DNA from: Aristolochia californica
Taxonomy: Eukaryota > Streptophyta > Magnoliopsida > Piperales > Aristolochiaceae
Length of the DNA stretch: 64,000 bases
Direction: 5' to 3'
Assembly: GCA_029961685.1 (NCBI GenBank)
Contig: JARWKL010000001.1
Coordinates: 55,082,062 to 55,146,061, forward strand
Shown: piece by piece, positions 11,701 to 23,581 of the stretch
Position numbering within the stretch: the first letter of the stretch is position 1
How the letters are laid out: every line of letters begins with the position of its first letter
Notes under the pieces: model-generated
The model's database searches: none
The model's input: the letters and a program-made list of their open reading frames with translations, nothing else
What the model was told of the DNA's origin: nothing
Position numbers and translations under genes: made by a program

Positions 11701-14700
11701 AAAAAACAGTTAAAGACTCAGCAAATCAACAGAAGAAAATATATCCAAAAGTATTAACATCTGAAGGATATGCTGAGAAAAAAACATTGAAAAACTCTCT
11801 TTTTTCTCAAAAAGCAACAAGTTGCACTTGTTCTTGAAGTCTTTTCCCTCCTTTATATAGGTCTATATAATATGTATTCTGTTATATACATGTTTTGTAC
11901 AGATTAATGTGAAAATAAACCTATCCTACTATATTTCAAACATAATATATCAAAAAGGTGGGTGGTACTTTAGTATGAACAAAGTATACACATATAATAC
12001 AGCAAATTGCTACAATAGCATGGATACAAAAATTTGTGAAGTAAAAAAATGAGGGTTTTGTTCCCTCTTTCAGCAATAAAAGTGCAATTACTGGCGTTAC
12101 CCTCCAACATCTTGTTGTGAAGGAAATGTCTTTTTAGCTTCAAGGTATGTAATTTTTTTCTTCAGTAATAAATTCACACTTATTCTCAAAAAAAAAAAAA
12201 AAAGTGCAATTGCTCTGTTGCCTCTGCTTGATTGACAAAAAGAGAAAACCTTCAATATCTCATTGCCTTTTAGTTATCAAGGTCTGCTATAAATTAAAAG
12301 TTTTAGCATGAATGACGTGATGTCTTTTGTTTTACATTAATATCTCTATTTTTAACTTATATATTTCTATATCATTCTTATTTCATCGAATGTTTCTCAA
12401 GACGCGCCATTTCAAAAAGAAAAAAGAAAAAAAGGTCTCTCCTTTTCCAAAATAAAAGCCCATAAATGGAAGACTTTTTACTTGTTGATTTCCAAGGTCA
12501 CAATATGAATTATGAGAGACAAGGGGAAAAAATGATTATGAAGGTCATGAATTTTTAGCTGGAGGTAGACTTTTCTGACTGTTATTAGTAACAAAGCTAA
12601 GTTATGCCAAGCAAAAGCTAACTGTTCCATCCCAAAATGACTAGTCAACTTAGGAAGTCTCTTTCCCAACTAATAAACTCAAGATCTTTGTATTCACTAA
12701 TCCATGTGGGACTATTCCTTAACATTCCCTCTCACACGTGTAGGCCCTCTTTTGTAGCTCTGCAATAAAATACGGTTATATGGTAAAAATATGCATAAGT
12801 GCTTTAGTCATCATTTATAGTAGGACACTGTATTTTCAGTCTTGTCAAAATTATTTTATTACAGCCATAGCTACAATTTCACTAAGTCAATTTTTTCCTT
12901 TTCTTTTCTTTTTGTTCTTTCGTGTTTCAAATCAACTTAAAAAAAAAATGCTGTATGCATATTTGTCTGTTTCCAAAATTTTATCAGTTACAATTTTTTT
13001 TCAATTCTAGTTCAAGCTTTAAACTTTTGATTCAAATTATAGGCATGAAATTTTCATTACATGCGTGGATATTTTTCTCCTTATTTTGGTCATTAATAGA
13101 ATGGACAGCTGTGGCTGTGTATAATGAGATAACTAAGAATCTTAAAAGTAGTAGTTCGGTTACCTAGCCAATCAAAGGCAATGGCACGGTATGATTTGGA
13201 CAGCACAGGAAGAACCTTCCGGAATGAATATGCCTGCTAGAGCATAGAGGTGAGACAACTTTTTTCATTCACCAAACTTCTTTGAATAAATAAATTGGCC
13301 TGAAGGTTAAGTTGATATAGTTCAATGCACAAGGAACTATGTGATGGCTGGAGCCATTTCCACCATTACGTACACCAAAGGAGATGTGAAGAAAAGCAGA
13401 ATAGTTTCAGCTAAATAATTTCCAGTTTTATCATCACTCTTAGAGAAATAAATGAACTAAGAGGCAGGAATAAGGCTTCTTACAAAAAGAAAATAATATG
13501 TTAAAAAGGCCCAGTAGGAAACAACATTGCAAAAGATGTCATTGGTCATCAAACATTCTCACCTGTGATGGGAAGCCATGAATCAAAACAACTGTAGGAT
13601 TGGCAGGAGATCCCTCTTCGACACAGAACCATCTGCCATTCAGTAACAAAAAGAAGGTTCACATATCAGTTGAAAGGCTGACCCACTCTACTTTCAAAAT
13701 GATTCTAATCGTTGTGGAGGCCTGCAGTGCATAACACACCAGGAAGCTGTGCCTGATGATTTCTTAAGAACAAAAGTCCACTAATCTGGTAGTCCAAGTC
13801 TGATGAATTCACCTGAAAGTATCAGCCGCGGCCTGAGAGCTACGACCCATAGTTAGACCAAAAATTGGATCCTTGGCCCTTTCACCAGTACCACCAACAA
13901 AATGCGCTTTCACCTGAAACATTAAGAAAATAAAACACCACCATAATTAAATTAACAAAAACTTGAAAGTTTTGTCTGCTATTAGATTGATGATAAAAAA
14001 GTCAAGACAAATTAGAATTGTTTAGACTGCTGCAAGTTCCAAACATACAGCAACAAGCCGTCCACTAGCCAACTGCTTGGTTCACCAGAGATCAGTCAAC
14101 AAAATCCAAATTTGAGTTTCCTCTTCTAGGATTGGAAGAGGGTGGGTGGCAGAGTGATGCAATACATCAAAATGTGGAAAAGCTAGCTAAAGAATATTTA
14201 AGGACTAAATTTAGAGATGCTAAATTTCATAATTTACTATAAGTTCCAAGAATAGAAAGTCTCAAATAGGAAAGTCCACAACCCACAATTTTCTACTTCA
14301 ACCTTGTTGTTATACGAAGTGCAAAGAAAGGTGCAAAAGTTAGGCATTGATGGATGGAAGAAAGGAGAGAAAGAGAGAATAAGAGAGAGGAAAAAGAAGG
14401 CTGCATGAGTTGGAACACTGATTAGTGGTCAGGAATTGACCCCTTACTCTCTTTCATTAATCACTTAAGCAAGCGACAATGAAAGACCAAAATACCCTTC
14501 TTCTCTAAATATCACTTAACTGTATCATTACACATCATAACAAGCTAACTGGACCAATTTAACCCAAAGAAACACATATCACTCTCCTAAGCTCAAAGGG
14601 CTAATGCATACATAATGAAATGACTACAATACCCTCTAATACATAATTCAACACTCCCCCTCAAGCTGGAGTATATAAGCAAGGAGCCTCAATTTGTCAC

Positions 14701-17700
14701 AAAAATTACCCCAATGCTTTTATGAACACATCTCCAAGTTGGTCATCGAACTTCACATAAAGAGCAACTATAGTACTACTCATCACAAACAAATGGTAAA
14801 CAGCCTCAAAATGTTTAATTATCTAATAAAAAAACTGGATTGCTCGCAATAAAGATGACAACCTAATTGTCACAATTCATCACCATAGGACCCTTAATAG
14901 GGAAACCAACCGCGGTCAACACAGATCTCAATGATAGAGGTCCACTAACAGTATGTGCTATTGCCCCATACTCTACCTCTGCACCAAAGTGATTCACCAC
15001 ATTTTGTTTTTCACTCTTTCAACTAACTAAATTTCCTCCAACAAAGACATAATATTACCTTTTGTTGAATTATGTATTATAAGGTAATATGGTCATTCCA
15101 TTATGCATGTATTACCCCTATGAGGTTAGGAAAGTTTTATGTGTTTGTTAGGGTTAAATTGGTCCAGTTTTTAGCTTGTTTTGATATGTAATTATTGAAT
15201 CAAGTGATATTTAGAGAAGAGAGGTATTTTGGTCTTTCTATTGTAAGCCTGCTTAAGTGATTAATAAAAGAGAGTAAGGGGTCGATTTCTTACCTCTAAC
15301 CAATAGTGCAACTTATGCAACCTTCTTCTTTCTTTTCTCTCCTCTCTTCAGCCCATCGATTCCTAACTTCTATATGGTACCAGAACATTAAGATCCACAT
15401 GCAGTGGAGTTTTCAAGTCTTCTATCCTCTTCTTTGAGGCCTGTGTCAATCTCTCCAAAAGGGAGAGTTTCAATTTTATCTACTGATTGGCCCTAAAGGT
15501 TAGATCTTTCCCTCTTTTCTTGTACAAAAACCATCGGTTGATGGTTTTGCTGCAAATTAGGTAGCTTTATGTGTGTTTTTTGCTGCAAGAGAGGTTGTTG
15601 CACTTCTTCTCCTAGACCTATGCCTACACAGCACGTTCTCATTGTGTGTCGATATTTGCATCATCATAATGTTGCTTATGTTATCACCCAGTTGGCAGAG
15701 AAATGACCTCAGTTTTTGAGTCAAAGTTTCATTTGTTTGGTTGTTGGTTCTTTCTGCGTTGTAAAAATGATTTTATTGTGCTCAATTCCTAGTTTTGTGC
15801 AGGATGCATTGACATTGGTTGAGTGGAAGAATGTGGAGATGAATGCCTTATTTGCTAGGGGCATCTGGACATTAAGTGACCCACCACTAGATGCTTCAAT
15901 GGTTGGCTGCTATTGGGTTTACAATGTGAAGTACAATGTGAGTGGATCCATTGCAAGGTATAAGACAAGATTAGTGGGCAAGGAATAGACGCAAACCTAC
16001 AGTATTGATGTGTTGGGACCTTTTTTCCTGTGGCCCACTTAAGTTCTGTTTGTATTCTGATTTCTGTAGCAATAATTAAGGGCTGGCCCCTATTCCAATT
16101 AGACATAAATATTTTTTTATATGGGGACTTTGAAGAGGAGGTGTACATGGAGTAACTTCTTAAGTATGTTGCTCTGGGGGAGTTTGCAAAGGTGTGTAGA
16201 GTGAATAAGGCCATTTATGGTCTAAAACAAGGTCCACGGACATGGTTTGATGAATTTAGCAAGGTGATCAAGTCCTTTGGGTTTTTGCAGAAGTCATGTG
16301 ATCATTCTGTTGTTTGTTATAAACAGGTTGACTAGGGTGGTAGTCTTGATAGTATATGTAGATGACATAGTATTGTCAGGGAGTGGTACAAAGGGCATTA
16401 AAGAAGTTAAGGAGTATCTCAAGAGTCATTTTCAGATGGATGACATAGTACTGTCAGGGAATACTACAAAGCACATTCAGATGGATGACATAGTATTGTC
16501 AGGGAATACTACAAAGCACATTCAGATGGATGGCATAGTATTGCCAGGGAATACTACAAAGGGCATTGAAAAAGTTAAAAAGTATCTCAAGAGTCATTTT
16601 CAGATGGATTTAGGATCCTTTAGGCACTTTCTTAGTATGAAGGCGGCTAGAAGCAATACAAGAATTGTTTTTTACAAGCAAAATATGTCACAAGCATGCT
16701 ACAAGAATATGGTTTATTGGGGGAAAACTAGTTGAGACGTCCATGGAAGCCAACCCCAATTTGCACGATGATGGCAGTCTAGTGCTTAGAGACAAGACCG
16801 TGTGAAAAGATTAGTGAGTAAACTGAATTGTGCAAAATTGACTAGACTAGACATCTAATTTGTCGTTAGTATGGTAAGCCAGTTTATGAAGAGCCCTAGA
16901 AAGAATCGTCTAGAAGCAGCACAAAAGATATTGAAATATCTAAATGGAACACCTAGGAAAGGCTTACTGTATTGAGTTATTCTGATGTTGATTGTGTCAA
17001 GTCTAAGTCAGACTGGAAGTCGACCACTAATCTTCCAGGAGTTAGAAGTTTTAACTAAAATGTAACTTGCTGTTAGGAAGAAAGCATCCCTGAAATAGCA
17101 AGTGTTAGTTTTAGTTAAAAGGCTCAATTAGAAAGCAGTAGCTTCCTATTTTAAGTTCAGTTTTTATTTCTAAACTAGTGAAGTCTAAAGTAACTCTATA
17201 AAAGTTGTTTCCTGGTTTAATTTTCCTTTCCAGCAAGTAGATTAGATTTAGTAAGTTCTAATTAGAGTTTATTATCCTAGATTTTGTTTCCTGTTTTGTT
17301 GAATGTCTATGCTTGAAAAAGGCTTCATATATAACACAGAAAGCCATATTTTGCCTATTGAACAAAGTCCTAATTTATGTTTTCCTCATTGCACAAGTTT
17401 ATCCTTTGTTTATTTTCTCTGTTCAATATTTTTTACTAATAGCTCAAAAATCCGACTTTCAGTCCATGTTTTACCCATCAAACTTAAATCCAAATTATAG
17501 TTTGTGAAGTTGTTGTTGAAATCTAGGTTACCAGTACTCTACATGAAGCTTTCAACCTTAGAATTCCTTGAATCTAAACCTTAGGATTTCAAAGAAGACA
17601 TTGTGATCACTCATTGATTGTGTAAGTTGATGATATAGTGTTATCGAGCAGTGACAAAAAGGGTATTGACGAGGCAAAAGAATATCTGATGAATCACTTT

Positions 17701-20700
17701 CAAACGAAGGATTTAGGGATGATTAAATACTTCAAAATCAAAGTAGCACGAAACAAGGCAGCTAATGGTTTGAGTCAAAGAAAGTATGTGATGGATACGC
17801 TACATGAATATAGGTTGCTAGGAGCTAAACTTGTCGAAATTCCTATGAAAGTTGGCCATAAATCTTCACGAGGAGAACAATGATCACCTCAGAGATAAGA
17901 CTATGCACAGGAAGTTTTTTTTTTTTTTTTTTGAAATAGGATGTATAAACTATTAAAAAGGAGAAAGTACAAACAAACCTAGCTAGTCGGGTCTTCCTTC
18001 ACAACAAGATGTTGGAGCGAAATACCCAACTTAGCCTGAATATCTGCCAAATGATTGACAGAGCGTGGAATGTGCTTCCAATTACAGTTTAAGGAAGAAA
18101 TTAAATTACAAATATCAAAATACATATCTCAATGTCGCCAGGGAGGTCGGATTGACTTTGCACACCAATCAACGACAGTTTTTGAGTCCCCTTCAATGCA
18201 GAGGGGGCCCATGAGCCGGTTTGTGAAGATTTGAATCCCGTTAAGTAATCCAGAGAGTTCTATAGTGGTGGAGTCAGAAACTCCATGTGGCCCAGCAAAG
18301 GAGAAGAGGAGATAAACTTATAAATACCGCAGTGAATAGACCTGATATAGCCTTTGTATTGAGTGTGGTCAACTGGCTTATGGAGCACCAAGAAAGACTC
18401 AACTAAAAGCTACATTGAGAATATTGCAATGCTTGAAGGGTGCACCAAGAAAAGGGTTGTTATATAAGCCACATAGACATTTGCAAATTGTAGGCTATGT
18501 TGACGCGGACTATGCCTGTTCTAAATTGGACAAAAAATGCGCTTAAAAAATCTATGTATTTGTTGGAGGCAATTTAGTAAATAGGAAAAGCAAAAAGCAA
18601 GTTGTAGTTACCTATTCCAGTGCAAAGGCTAAGTATAGAGCAATGGCTCATACAGTTAGTGAGCTTTTGTGGGTAGATTTGTGTTACAAGAATTGAAAGG
18701 ACTAAATAGGTGGAAGTTGACTATCACTTTATTAGAGACGCAGTCATGAGTGGAGTAGTGGTTACCCCTTTCTTCAAGTCTACTAATCAACTGTTAATGT
18801 ATTTACCAAAGCTCTAGGAAAATGACATCATGGGATTTTTTTGTAACAAGAGACATATATGCTCTAACTTGTGGGGGAGTGTTAAAGTTACAAGCATCAA
18901 GGGTATTTTGGGTATTTTACATACTTGATTTTCCTTTCTAGAGTTAGGAGAGTATTCGTCTATTTATGATGTAAATTAAGTTCAATTTTCAGGTTTATAT
19001 GATGTGTACATTAAGAGATATAATTGAATCTAGAGGGGCATTTATGTTATTGTACAATGTTTTCACTTAAGTGACCTATTTAATAAAAAATGATGTTGAC
19101 TTCTGTGAAGTTGGATCAAAGGCCTATCCCAAAATGATTAGCCAACTTAGGAGACCTCTTTCCTAACTCATAAACTCAAGATCTTTCTACACACTAATCC
19201 ATGTGGGACTATTCCTTAACACTCCCCCTCACGTGTAGGCCCTCTTTTGTGGCTCTACAAGTGGATAATTTTAGGTGTAGGCCCTCTTTTGTGGCTCTAA
19301 AAGTGGACAATTTAGGTGTAGGCCCTCTTGTGACTCTACAAGTGGATAGCTTAGGTGTCGGTCCTCTTTTGTGGCTCTACAAGTGGATAGCTTAGGTGTA
19401 GGTCCACATATGAATACCTGGTTGTGATACCATGTCAAGTTGGGTCCAAGGCCTATCCCAAAATGACTAGCCAACTTAGGAAACCTCTTTCCCAATTAAT
19501 AAACTCAAAATCTTTGTACTCACTAATCCATATGGGACTATTCCTTAACACTCCCCCTCACGTGTAGGCCCTTTTTTGTAGCTCTACAAGTGGATAGTTT
19601 AGGTGTAGGCCCTCTCTACAAGCGGATAATTTTAGGTGTAGGCCCTCTTTTATAGCTCTACAAGTGGATAGTTTAGGAGTAGGCTATCTTTTGTGACTCT
19701 ACTAGTAGATAGTTTAGGTGTAGGCCCACATATGAGTACCTGCTCTGTTACTATGTAAAGTTGGGTCCAAGACCCATCCCAAAATGACTAGTCGTCTTAG
19801 GAAACCTCTTTTCCCACTAATAAACTCAGCATATTTGTTCTCACTAATCCATGTGGGACTATTCATTATAACTCCCCCTACGTGTAGACCCTCTGGGTTC
19901 TTACATGTGGATAATTTGGGTGGAGGCCCACATACGAGTACGTGCTCTGATACCATGTGAAGTTGGGTTCAATGCCCATCCTAAAATAACTAGCCAACTT
20001 AGGAAACCTCTTTCCCAACTAATAAACTCAAGATCTTTGTACTCACTAATCCATGTGGGATTATTCTTTTCAAACCTCAAAGAAGAGTGCCACATACTAC
20101 AACACTTCTGAATTCTCTTCTTCCTCTTCTCTCTTTCCCTTTCTTCTCTATTACAGCTCTTCCACTCAATTTTATACTAAGTTTCGATGCGAGCTAGAAC
20201 TGCTAGTTGTGGTTGTTAAATCATTCTCTATTGTCCAGCAAGTTTGTTTGAGCTTAGATTTTAAAATGTAGTGTATGATTGAGCTATTCTACATAAGCTA
20301 AGCAATTACTTGTAACTTTAAATCATTCATTGCTTTAGCTTTTAGTTTGAGCTGGAATTGGAGTCTATTCATTGTTAAACCGTTTGCAATAATCCAGCAA
20401 GTTATCTTGAGCTTTAGCTTCAAATATTTTATGTGATTGCACTGCATTTATGGGGCCAAGTAAAACAAAACTTTTATTTTCAAATCTATTATTGTGTTTG
20501 CATATGTAGTTGCTGAAATTGAGCCATTGGTTCTTGTTCAGCAAATCATCACCGAGCTTTTTAATTTCAAATATAGCATATAAGTGGGGTAATTCTTCTT
20601 AAAAGCTTTATTTTCAAAGCATTACTTGGGTTTGCAATCTGATCTTGAGTTTCAAATCACTTAAGTTTGCATACCTTTGAGTTACTATTACAATTGAAAG

Positions 20701-23581
20701 AGCACATAGGAGCTATTTGTATTGGGTGAGCTTTGTTTAAGCAAACTCACAATCTTCATACTCAAATCTTGTAAGGCCTTTGTATCAAGGAATTGAGTAG
20801 CTATTGCAGGTTTGTGTACCCTATGCCGTTGTTGACCTTTATGGTCGGGCCTTTGTCCCCATGGGTTGTTGTAAGGGTTGTGTACCCTTAATTTATAGGT
20901 ACGTGTATCCTAGTTGTGTTGTTGTAAGTCCCTTTGTGGGCAATTGATGTAATTAGCCTTTGTAACCTCAGTGTTAGAAGTGTCATTTGACAATTCTACA
21001 TAGTGGATTTAACTCTAAGTTGTGGACTAGCAACCAAAGTTTGGGTTGTAAACAACTATAGAAAACCATTCTGCTATCTGTGGTTGAATGATTAATAGTG
21101 TGTTTGCTTATATTTGAAGTTTGGAGTTTTTTTTTCTTTTTCTTGTCAAGAAAAGTCCTTAAGGACTTAAATTGAGCAATGATTTTTGATAAAAAGCATG
21201 TAATTAGAGAAAATTAAAGAAGATTGAAGTTAGAAGAGAAGAAAATGTACAGAGTGAGAAGGTTTTTGTCTTATACTCACTTAAGCGAAAACATAATGAA
21301 AGGACAAAAGTGCCCCTCAAGTACAACACTCTATACCTCTCTCTATACAACTCATATTTTCACACAAATTGAAACACAGGCCTATGACATGAAAGACTAC
21401 CCTTCTGATACATTATGACAATTATCAGAAATAGGAAAATGACCAAAATCCCCCTGTCTATGTATTTAACAATTTTTAAACTGAATTTGTGTGCATAAAC
21501 CTACTCAAACTCTTTCCCTCCCCTTCCACCACCGCTCTCCTCCTCCCCCTCCTTCCTCTCCTCTCTAGGTTTATGACTGGGGGACCTAACATTTCTTTGA
21601 TATATTTGCAGTATTTCAATCTGTCATTAGGTGGCAATTATATTTAAGTGTTGCGGTGCTTGGATTGTGTTCTATAAGGGTGATAGAGGCCTTCTGTAGT
21701 ATGGTTGGTCAAGATGATGTTCAACCAGCCAAGGGTTATGAGAAAGAGCACAACATCACCCAGATTACATCAGTGAAACTATAAGGAAGTAACAATGTTG
21801 GAATAGGCTCAGGCAGTCCAGGTGTTCTTAGGATTAAAAAGAAGCTCAAATATGTTACTCATGCGATACAAGGATGAAAAAAAAGTACATTGTTAAAAAA
21901 ATAACAAAGTTTTATGTAATTTATCTTTATTCCTTCTTTCGCATTATGAATGAAGCACAAATTTAAAGTTAATATTAGTTTAAAATTGAGTAATCTGGTA
22001 ACTATATTAAATAAGTATAAAATAATAAAATATAAAATTAAGATTAGAAAAGCAAGTGTGGCTTGGCTTTTCTGCCCAGAAATGAATTGGCAAGAAAGAC
22101 AAACAAATGGGGTGGTGTTTCATCATCTGCTCCTTTTCCCAGTTGGAGAGACCCCTTGAAAAACAACTACAACACAAGAAAAAAGGGGGAAAGAGAATAG
22201 GAATGCAAACAAATTGTAGCGAAAGATAAGAGAAGAAAACAAATCACTCAACTTGAAATCAAATTGGGTACTTCTGAGAGGCTGAGAGAAGTCTTAAACC
22301 TGACATACAGAAAATTTTGAGAAAATAGACCATGCATTGCAACGGAGAGGAAAAAAAAACATAAAAATTCAATTAAAACAAATTTTAAAAATTTTAAAAA
22401 TTACTATTTTTGTTATATGCAAAAGTTGGGTATGTAAAAGTAGTTATATGCATGGACGGAAAACTGTTATATGTAAAAAAATAACATCCCGACCTGGCTG
22501 AAGGGAGAGGAAGAGAGCACTCATTCCGTCCCTTCCCTACCCCACCCCACCCCTCTTTCTGTGATCTCTTCAATCTTATGGATGGGAGTGGAAGGTACCA
22601 CCTCCTGCAGTTTATCCAAGATTACTTATATTTTGCAAAACGATTAGTATGCCTCCACATCAATTTTCTGTTAGGGCTTTGGACCTCATTTGCCTAAATG
22701 GAGATCTAACTAAACAATTTCCCTATGTGTATTCCAGTACAGTCTTGTGACAGAAAGCAGTTTTGTTCATATAAGGTCTGGTCTAAGATCTTGATGGCTT
22801 TCTTACTAGGAAACCGGCATGCCAATCTACTGAATCTACCTCTATATATCATGACGATAATGGCTATAATAGTCAAATATCAGTCCAGCGATTAGTAGTT
22901 AAGTAATGCACAAAGACAAACAAGATAGTAATTTATGTCACCGCTTTTCTAAGTGCGACTCAGTAGTATTTGGAGGCTAGAATTTTGTACGACACACTCA
23001 AGCAAATAACTCCTAAAACCAGGTACAAGCCTAAATCAATAATAAGGATTTCAGAGGCTGAATTGCTGCAGCTTTCTTTTTCATTTGAAACGTTTCTCCA
23101 CGTCTTCTTCCGTAACAGTCTAATGAACACATGCAAGTTTTAATACTTACAATTTTCCCGCGACTCAACCATTCATCAGCAGCACTCGGTCCGTCGGAAT
23201 ATTTTCCTGTCCCAAACAGCACACGAAATTAAATAATTTACTTCCATCAAAGATATAGATTAGCTCATCAAGGAAAGAAAAGCCAACAATTTACCCCCAC
23301 TGAATGAGAACCCATCGCCAATTGAAACGGGCGCATCTATCAAATATTCCTGCAGGAAATCCCATCAGAATTTCGATGAGTCAACCCGAAAGAATCCGTA
23401 ATTCAGTGATCGAAGCACCAATGTACATCACCTCTTCTGTGTCTCCACCCAGTCTGCAGCAGAAATCTCTTTTCCTCAGCTTGTAACTAGTAAAGGCTAG
23501 CTTGCGGGCGGGCCGAGCGGGCGTAGAAGAAGCAAGAAAACAACGAGGCAGCGAAAAGGGATATTGGCCTTGCATTGCCAT
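8746..23581 (-). CDS. Alpha/beta hydrolase, plastid-type, 13 exons, frameshifted in exon 9
   Basis: Exons: 23432-23581, 23295-23349, 23151-23206, 13813-13913, 13563-13632, 13164-13233, 10485-10541, 10312-10379, 10156-10237, 9875-9952, 9612-9764, 8914-9066, 8746-8820. Junctions have GT-AG signals and matching phases. Exon 1 (50 residues, ATG in a caaATGGCA context) is Ser/Ala/Arg rich and fits a plastid transit peptide. Later exons give the fold: [10 protein letters not shown] (oxyanion loop), [29 protein letters not shown] at the nucleophile elbow, the cap [30 protein letters not shown] (acid), and [12 protein letters not shown] (His). The elbow lacks a clear GxSxG or GxDxG; from memory this is also true of Arabidopsis At1g52510-like proteins. 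Exon 9 is 82 nt where 81 would keep frame: an extra A near 10200 leads to an early stop in exon 10. It is either a recent pseudogene or a base error. The exon 3/4 intron is 9.2 kb. Confidence 0.88.
9106..9127. repeat. (TA)n microsatellite in intron
   Basis: A TA run about 11 units long, 40 bases upstream (in gene sense) of the penultimate exon of the hydrolase gene. Confidence 0.9.
11100..11413 (+). pseudogene. rpoC2: Nuclear plastid-DNA fragment (NUPT) from rpoC2
   Basis: In the intron between hydrolase exons 7 and 6, and opposite to it, the sequence encodes [20 protein letters not shown] (across a frame with stops) and then [41 protein letters not shown]. This matches the N-terminal part of the plastid RNA polymerase beta'' subunit. 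The match begins in degraded form near 11100 and breaks off at about 11400, where the frame ends in a stop. Only about 300 bp is present, so it cannot work; it is plastid DNA inserted into a nuclear intron. The changes (FNPVHIMSF to [13 protein letters not shown]) show it has been diverging for some time. Confidence 0.88.
12627..12780 (-). mobile_element. TRIM-2 fragment: one truncated 118-bp-family LTR plus internal start
   Basis: Bases 12627-12724 match the LTR at 19104-20070 (CCCAAAATGACTAG, CAAGATCTTTGTA, CCATGTGGGACTATTCCTTAACA in pieces). The purine tract complement (cctctcacacg) and the internal text GTGTAGGCCCTCTTTTG follow. The outer end of the LTR and the second LTR are missing. It lies in a hydrolase intron. 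Confidence 0.75.
14332..14653 (-). repeat. Copia-C 3' LTR (minus orientation)
   Basis: A 322-bp block, TG...CA in its own sense, bounded on the right by actccccctcaagctgg, the complement of a copia polypurine tract. Its reverse complement aligns along its whole length with the plus-strand LTR at 15063-15373. Confidence 0.8.
14654..15062 (-). pseudogene. Copia-C RNase H 3' fragment
   Basis: The minus strand keeps degenerate RNase H text: a run ending in a [12 protein letters not shown] region just before the polypurine tract, and phrases typical of the copia C-terminus such as [10 protein letters not shown]. The element is cut off at 15062 by the next LTR, so only about 400 bp of its 3' end survives. 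Confidence 0.65.
15063..15373 (+). repeat. Copia-D 5' LTR (plus orientation)
   Basis: Begins TGTTGAATTATG and carries ATTAATAAAAGAGAG and a pyrimidine-rich end. It is followed directly by a primer-binding site at 15375-15386 (TGGTACCAGAAC, two changes from the usual site). It is the same LTR family as 14332-14653 but inverted. Confidence 0.8.
15375..16990 (+). pseudogene. Copia-D pol remnant with repeated RT active-site segment
   Basis: After the primer-binding site, gag, protease and integrase are missing. RT begins near 15800 ([36 protein letters not shown]) and continues in shifted frames through 16200-16290 and 16277-16735. The latter includes [10 protein letters not shown] followed by three in-frame 45-bp units each encoding a MDDIVLSG- or [12 protein letters not shown] box. 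Text near 16860-16970 ([14 protein letters not shown], [13 protein letters not shown]) is the linker to RNase H. The element is dead and internally deleted. Confidence 0.8.
16433..16567 (+). repeat. Three tandem 45-bp units in the RT of Copia-D
   Basis: Units start at 16433, 16478 and 16523, each beginning CAGATGGATG and ending CATT. The flanking AAGAGTCATTTTCAGATGGA is itself present before the first (to 16440) and after the last (to 16612), so the whole array arose by a slippage-like duplication around this word. All units keep the reading frame. Confidence 0.9.
17581..18879 (+). pseudogene. Copia-E RT/RNase H remnant
   Basis: A second plus-strand pol fragment. [39 protein letters not shown] and [17 protein letters not shown] (17620-17880). 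RNase H and linker, in broken frames: [16 protein letters not shown] near 18335, then [20 protein letters not shown] text near 18590 and a C-terminus ending near 18830. It is split by a LINE tail at 17916-18311. A purine tract (gtgggggag) at 18871 leads into a 3' LTR starting TGTTAAAG at 18880. Confidence 0.8.
17916..18311 (-). mobile_element. LINE 3' end (RNase H domain), 5'-truncated
   Basis: Starts on the plus strand with a poly-T run (17916-17933), the mark of a minus-strand poly-A tail. The minus strand keeps an RNase H-like domain: [29 protein letters not shown] and [13 protein letters not shown]. The same domain occurs in the LINE at 53360-54197. It is inserted in Copia-E; a target-site duplication is not clear. 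Confidence 0.75.
18880..19103 (+). repeat. Copia-E 3' LTR, truncated by TRIM-3
   Basis: Begins TGTTAAAGTTAC directly after a polypurine tract. It runs 224 bp to the first LTR of the TRIM-3 array without reaching a CA end, so it was probably cut by that insertion or is degenerate. Confidence 0.5.
19104..20070 (-). mobile_element. TRIM-3: tandem array of four LTRs and three internal regions
   Basis: LTR copies at 19104-19221, 19433-19550, 19754-19871 and 19956-20070. The first three are exactly 118 bp and the fourth is degenerate at its last bases. Each starts TGT(G/C/A)AAGTTGG and contains CCCAAAATGACTAG and ATCCATGTGGGACTATTC. Internal regions (211, 203 and 84 bp) begin with ctccccct (polypurine complement) and end in a primer-binding-site complement; the last, GCTCTGATACCA at 19944-19955, is exact. 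The internals are themselves arrays of a roughly 50-bp unit, GTGTAGGCCCTCTTTTGTGG. There is no coding capacity. The array lies in the long hydrolase intron. Confidence 0.88.
20071..23150. other. Remainder of the 9.2-kb hydrolase intron, no gene recognised
   Basis: Non-coding, AT-rich to mixed composition. A pyrimidine-rich stretch near 20105-20160 and another at 21510-21570 look like LTR ends, but I cannot pair them. No intact ORF, RNA gene or terminal repeats are seen. Confidence 0.5.
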
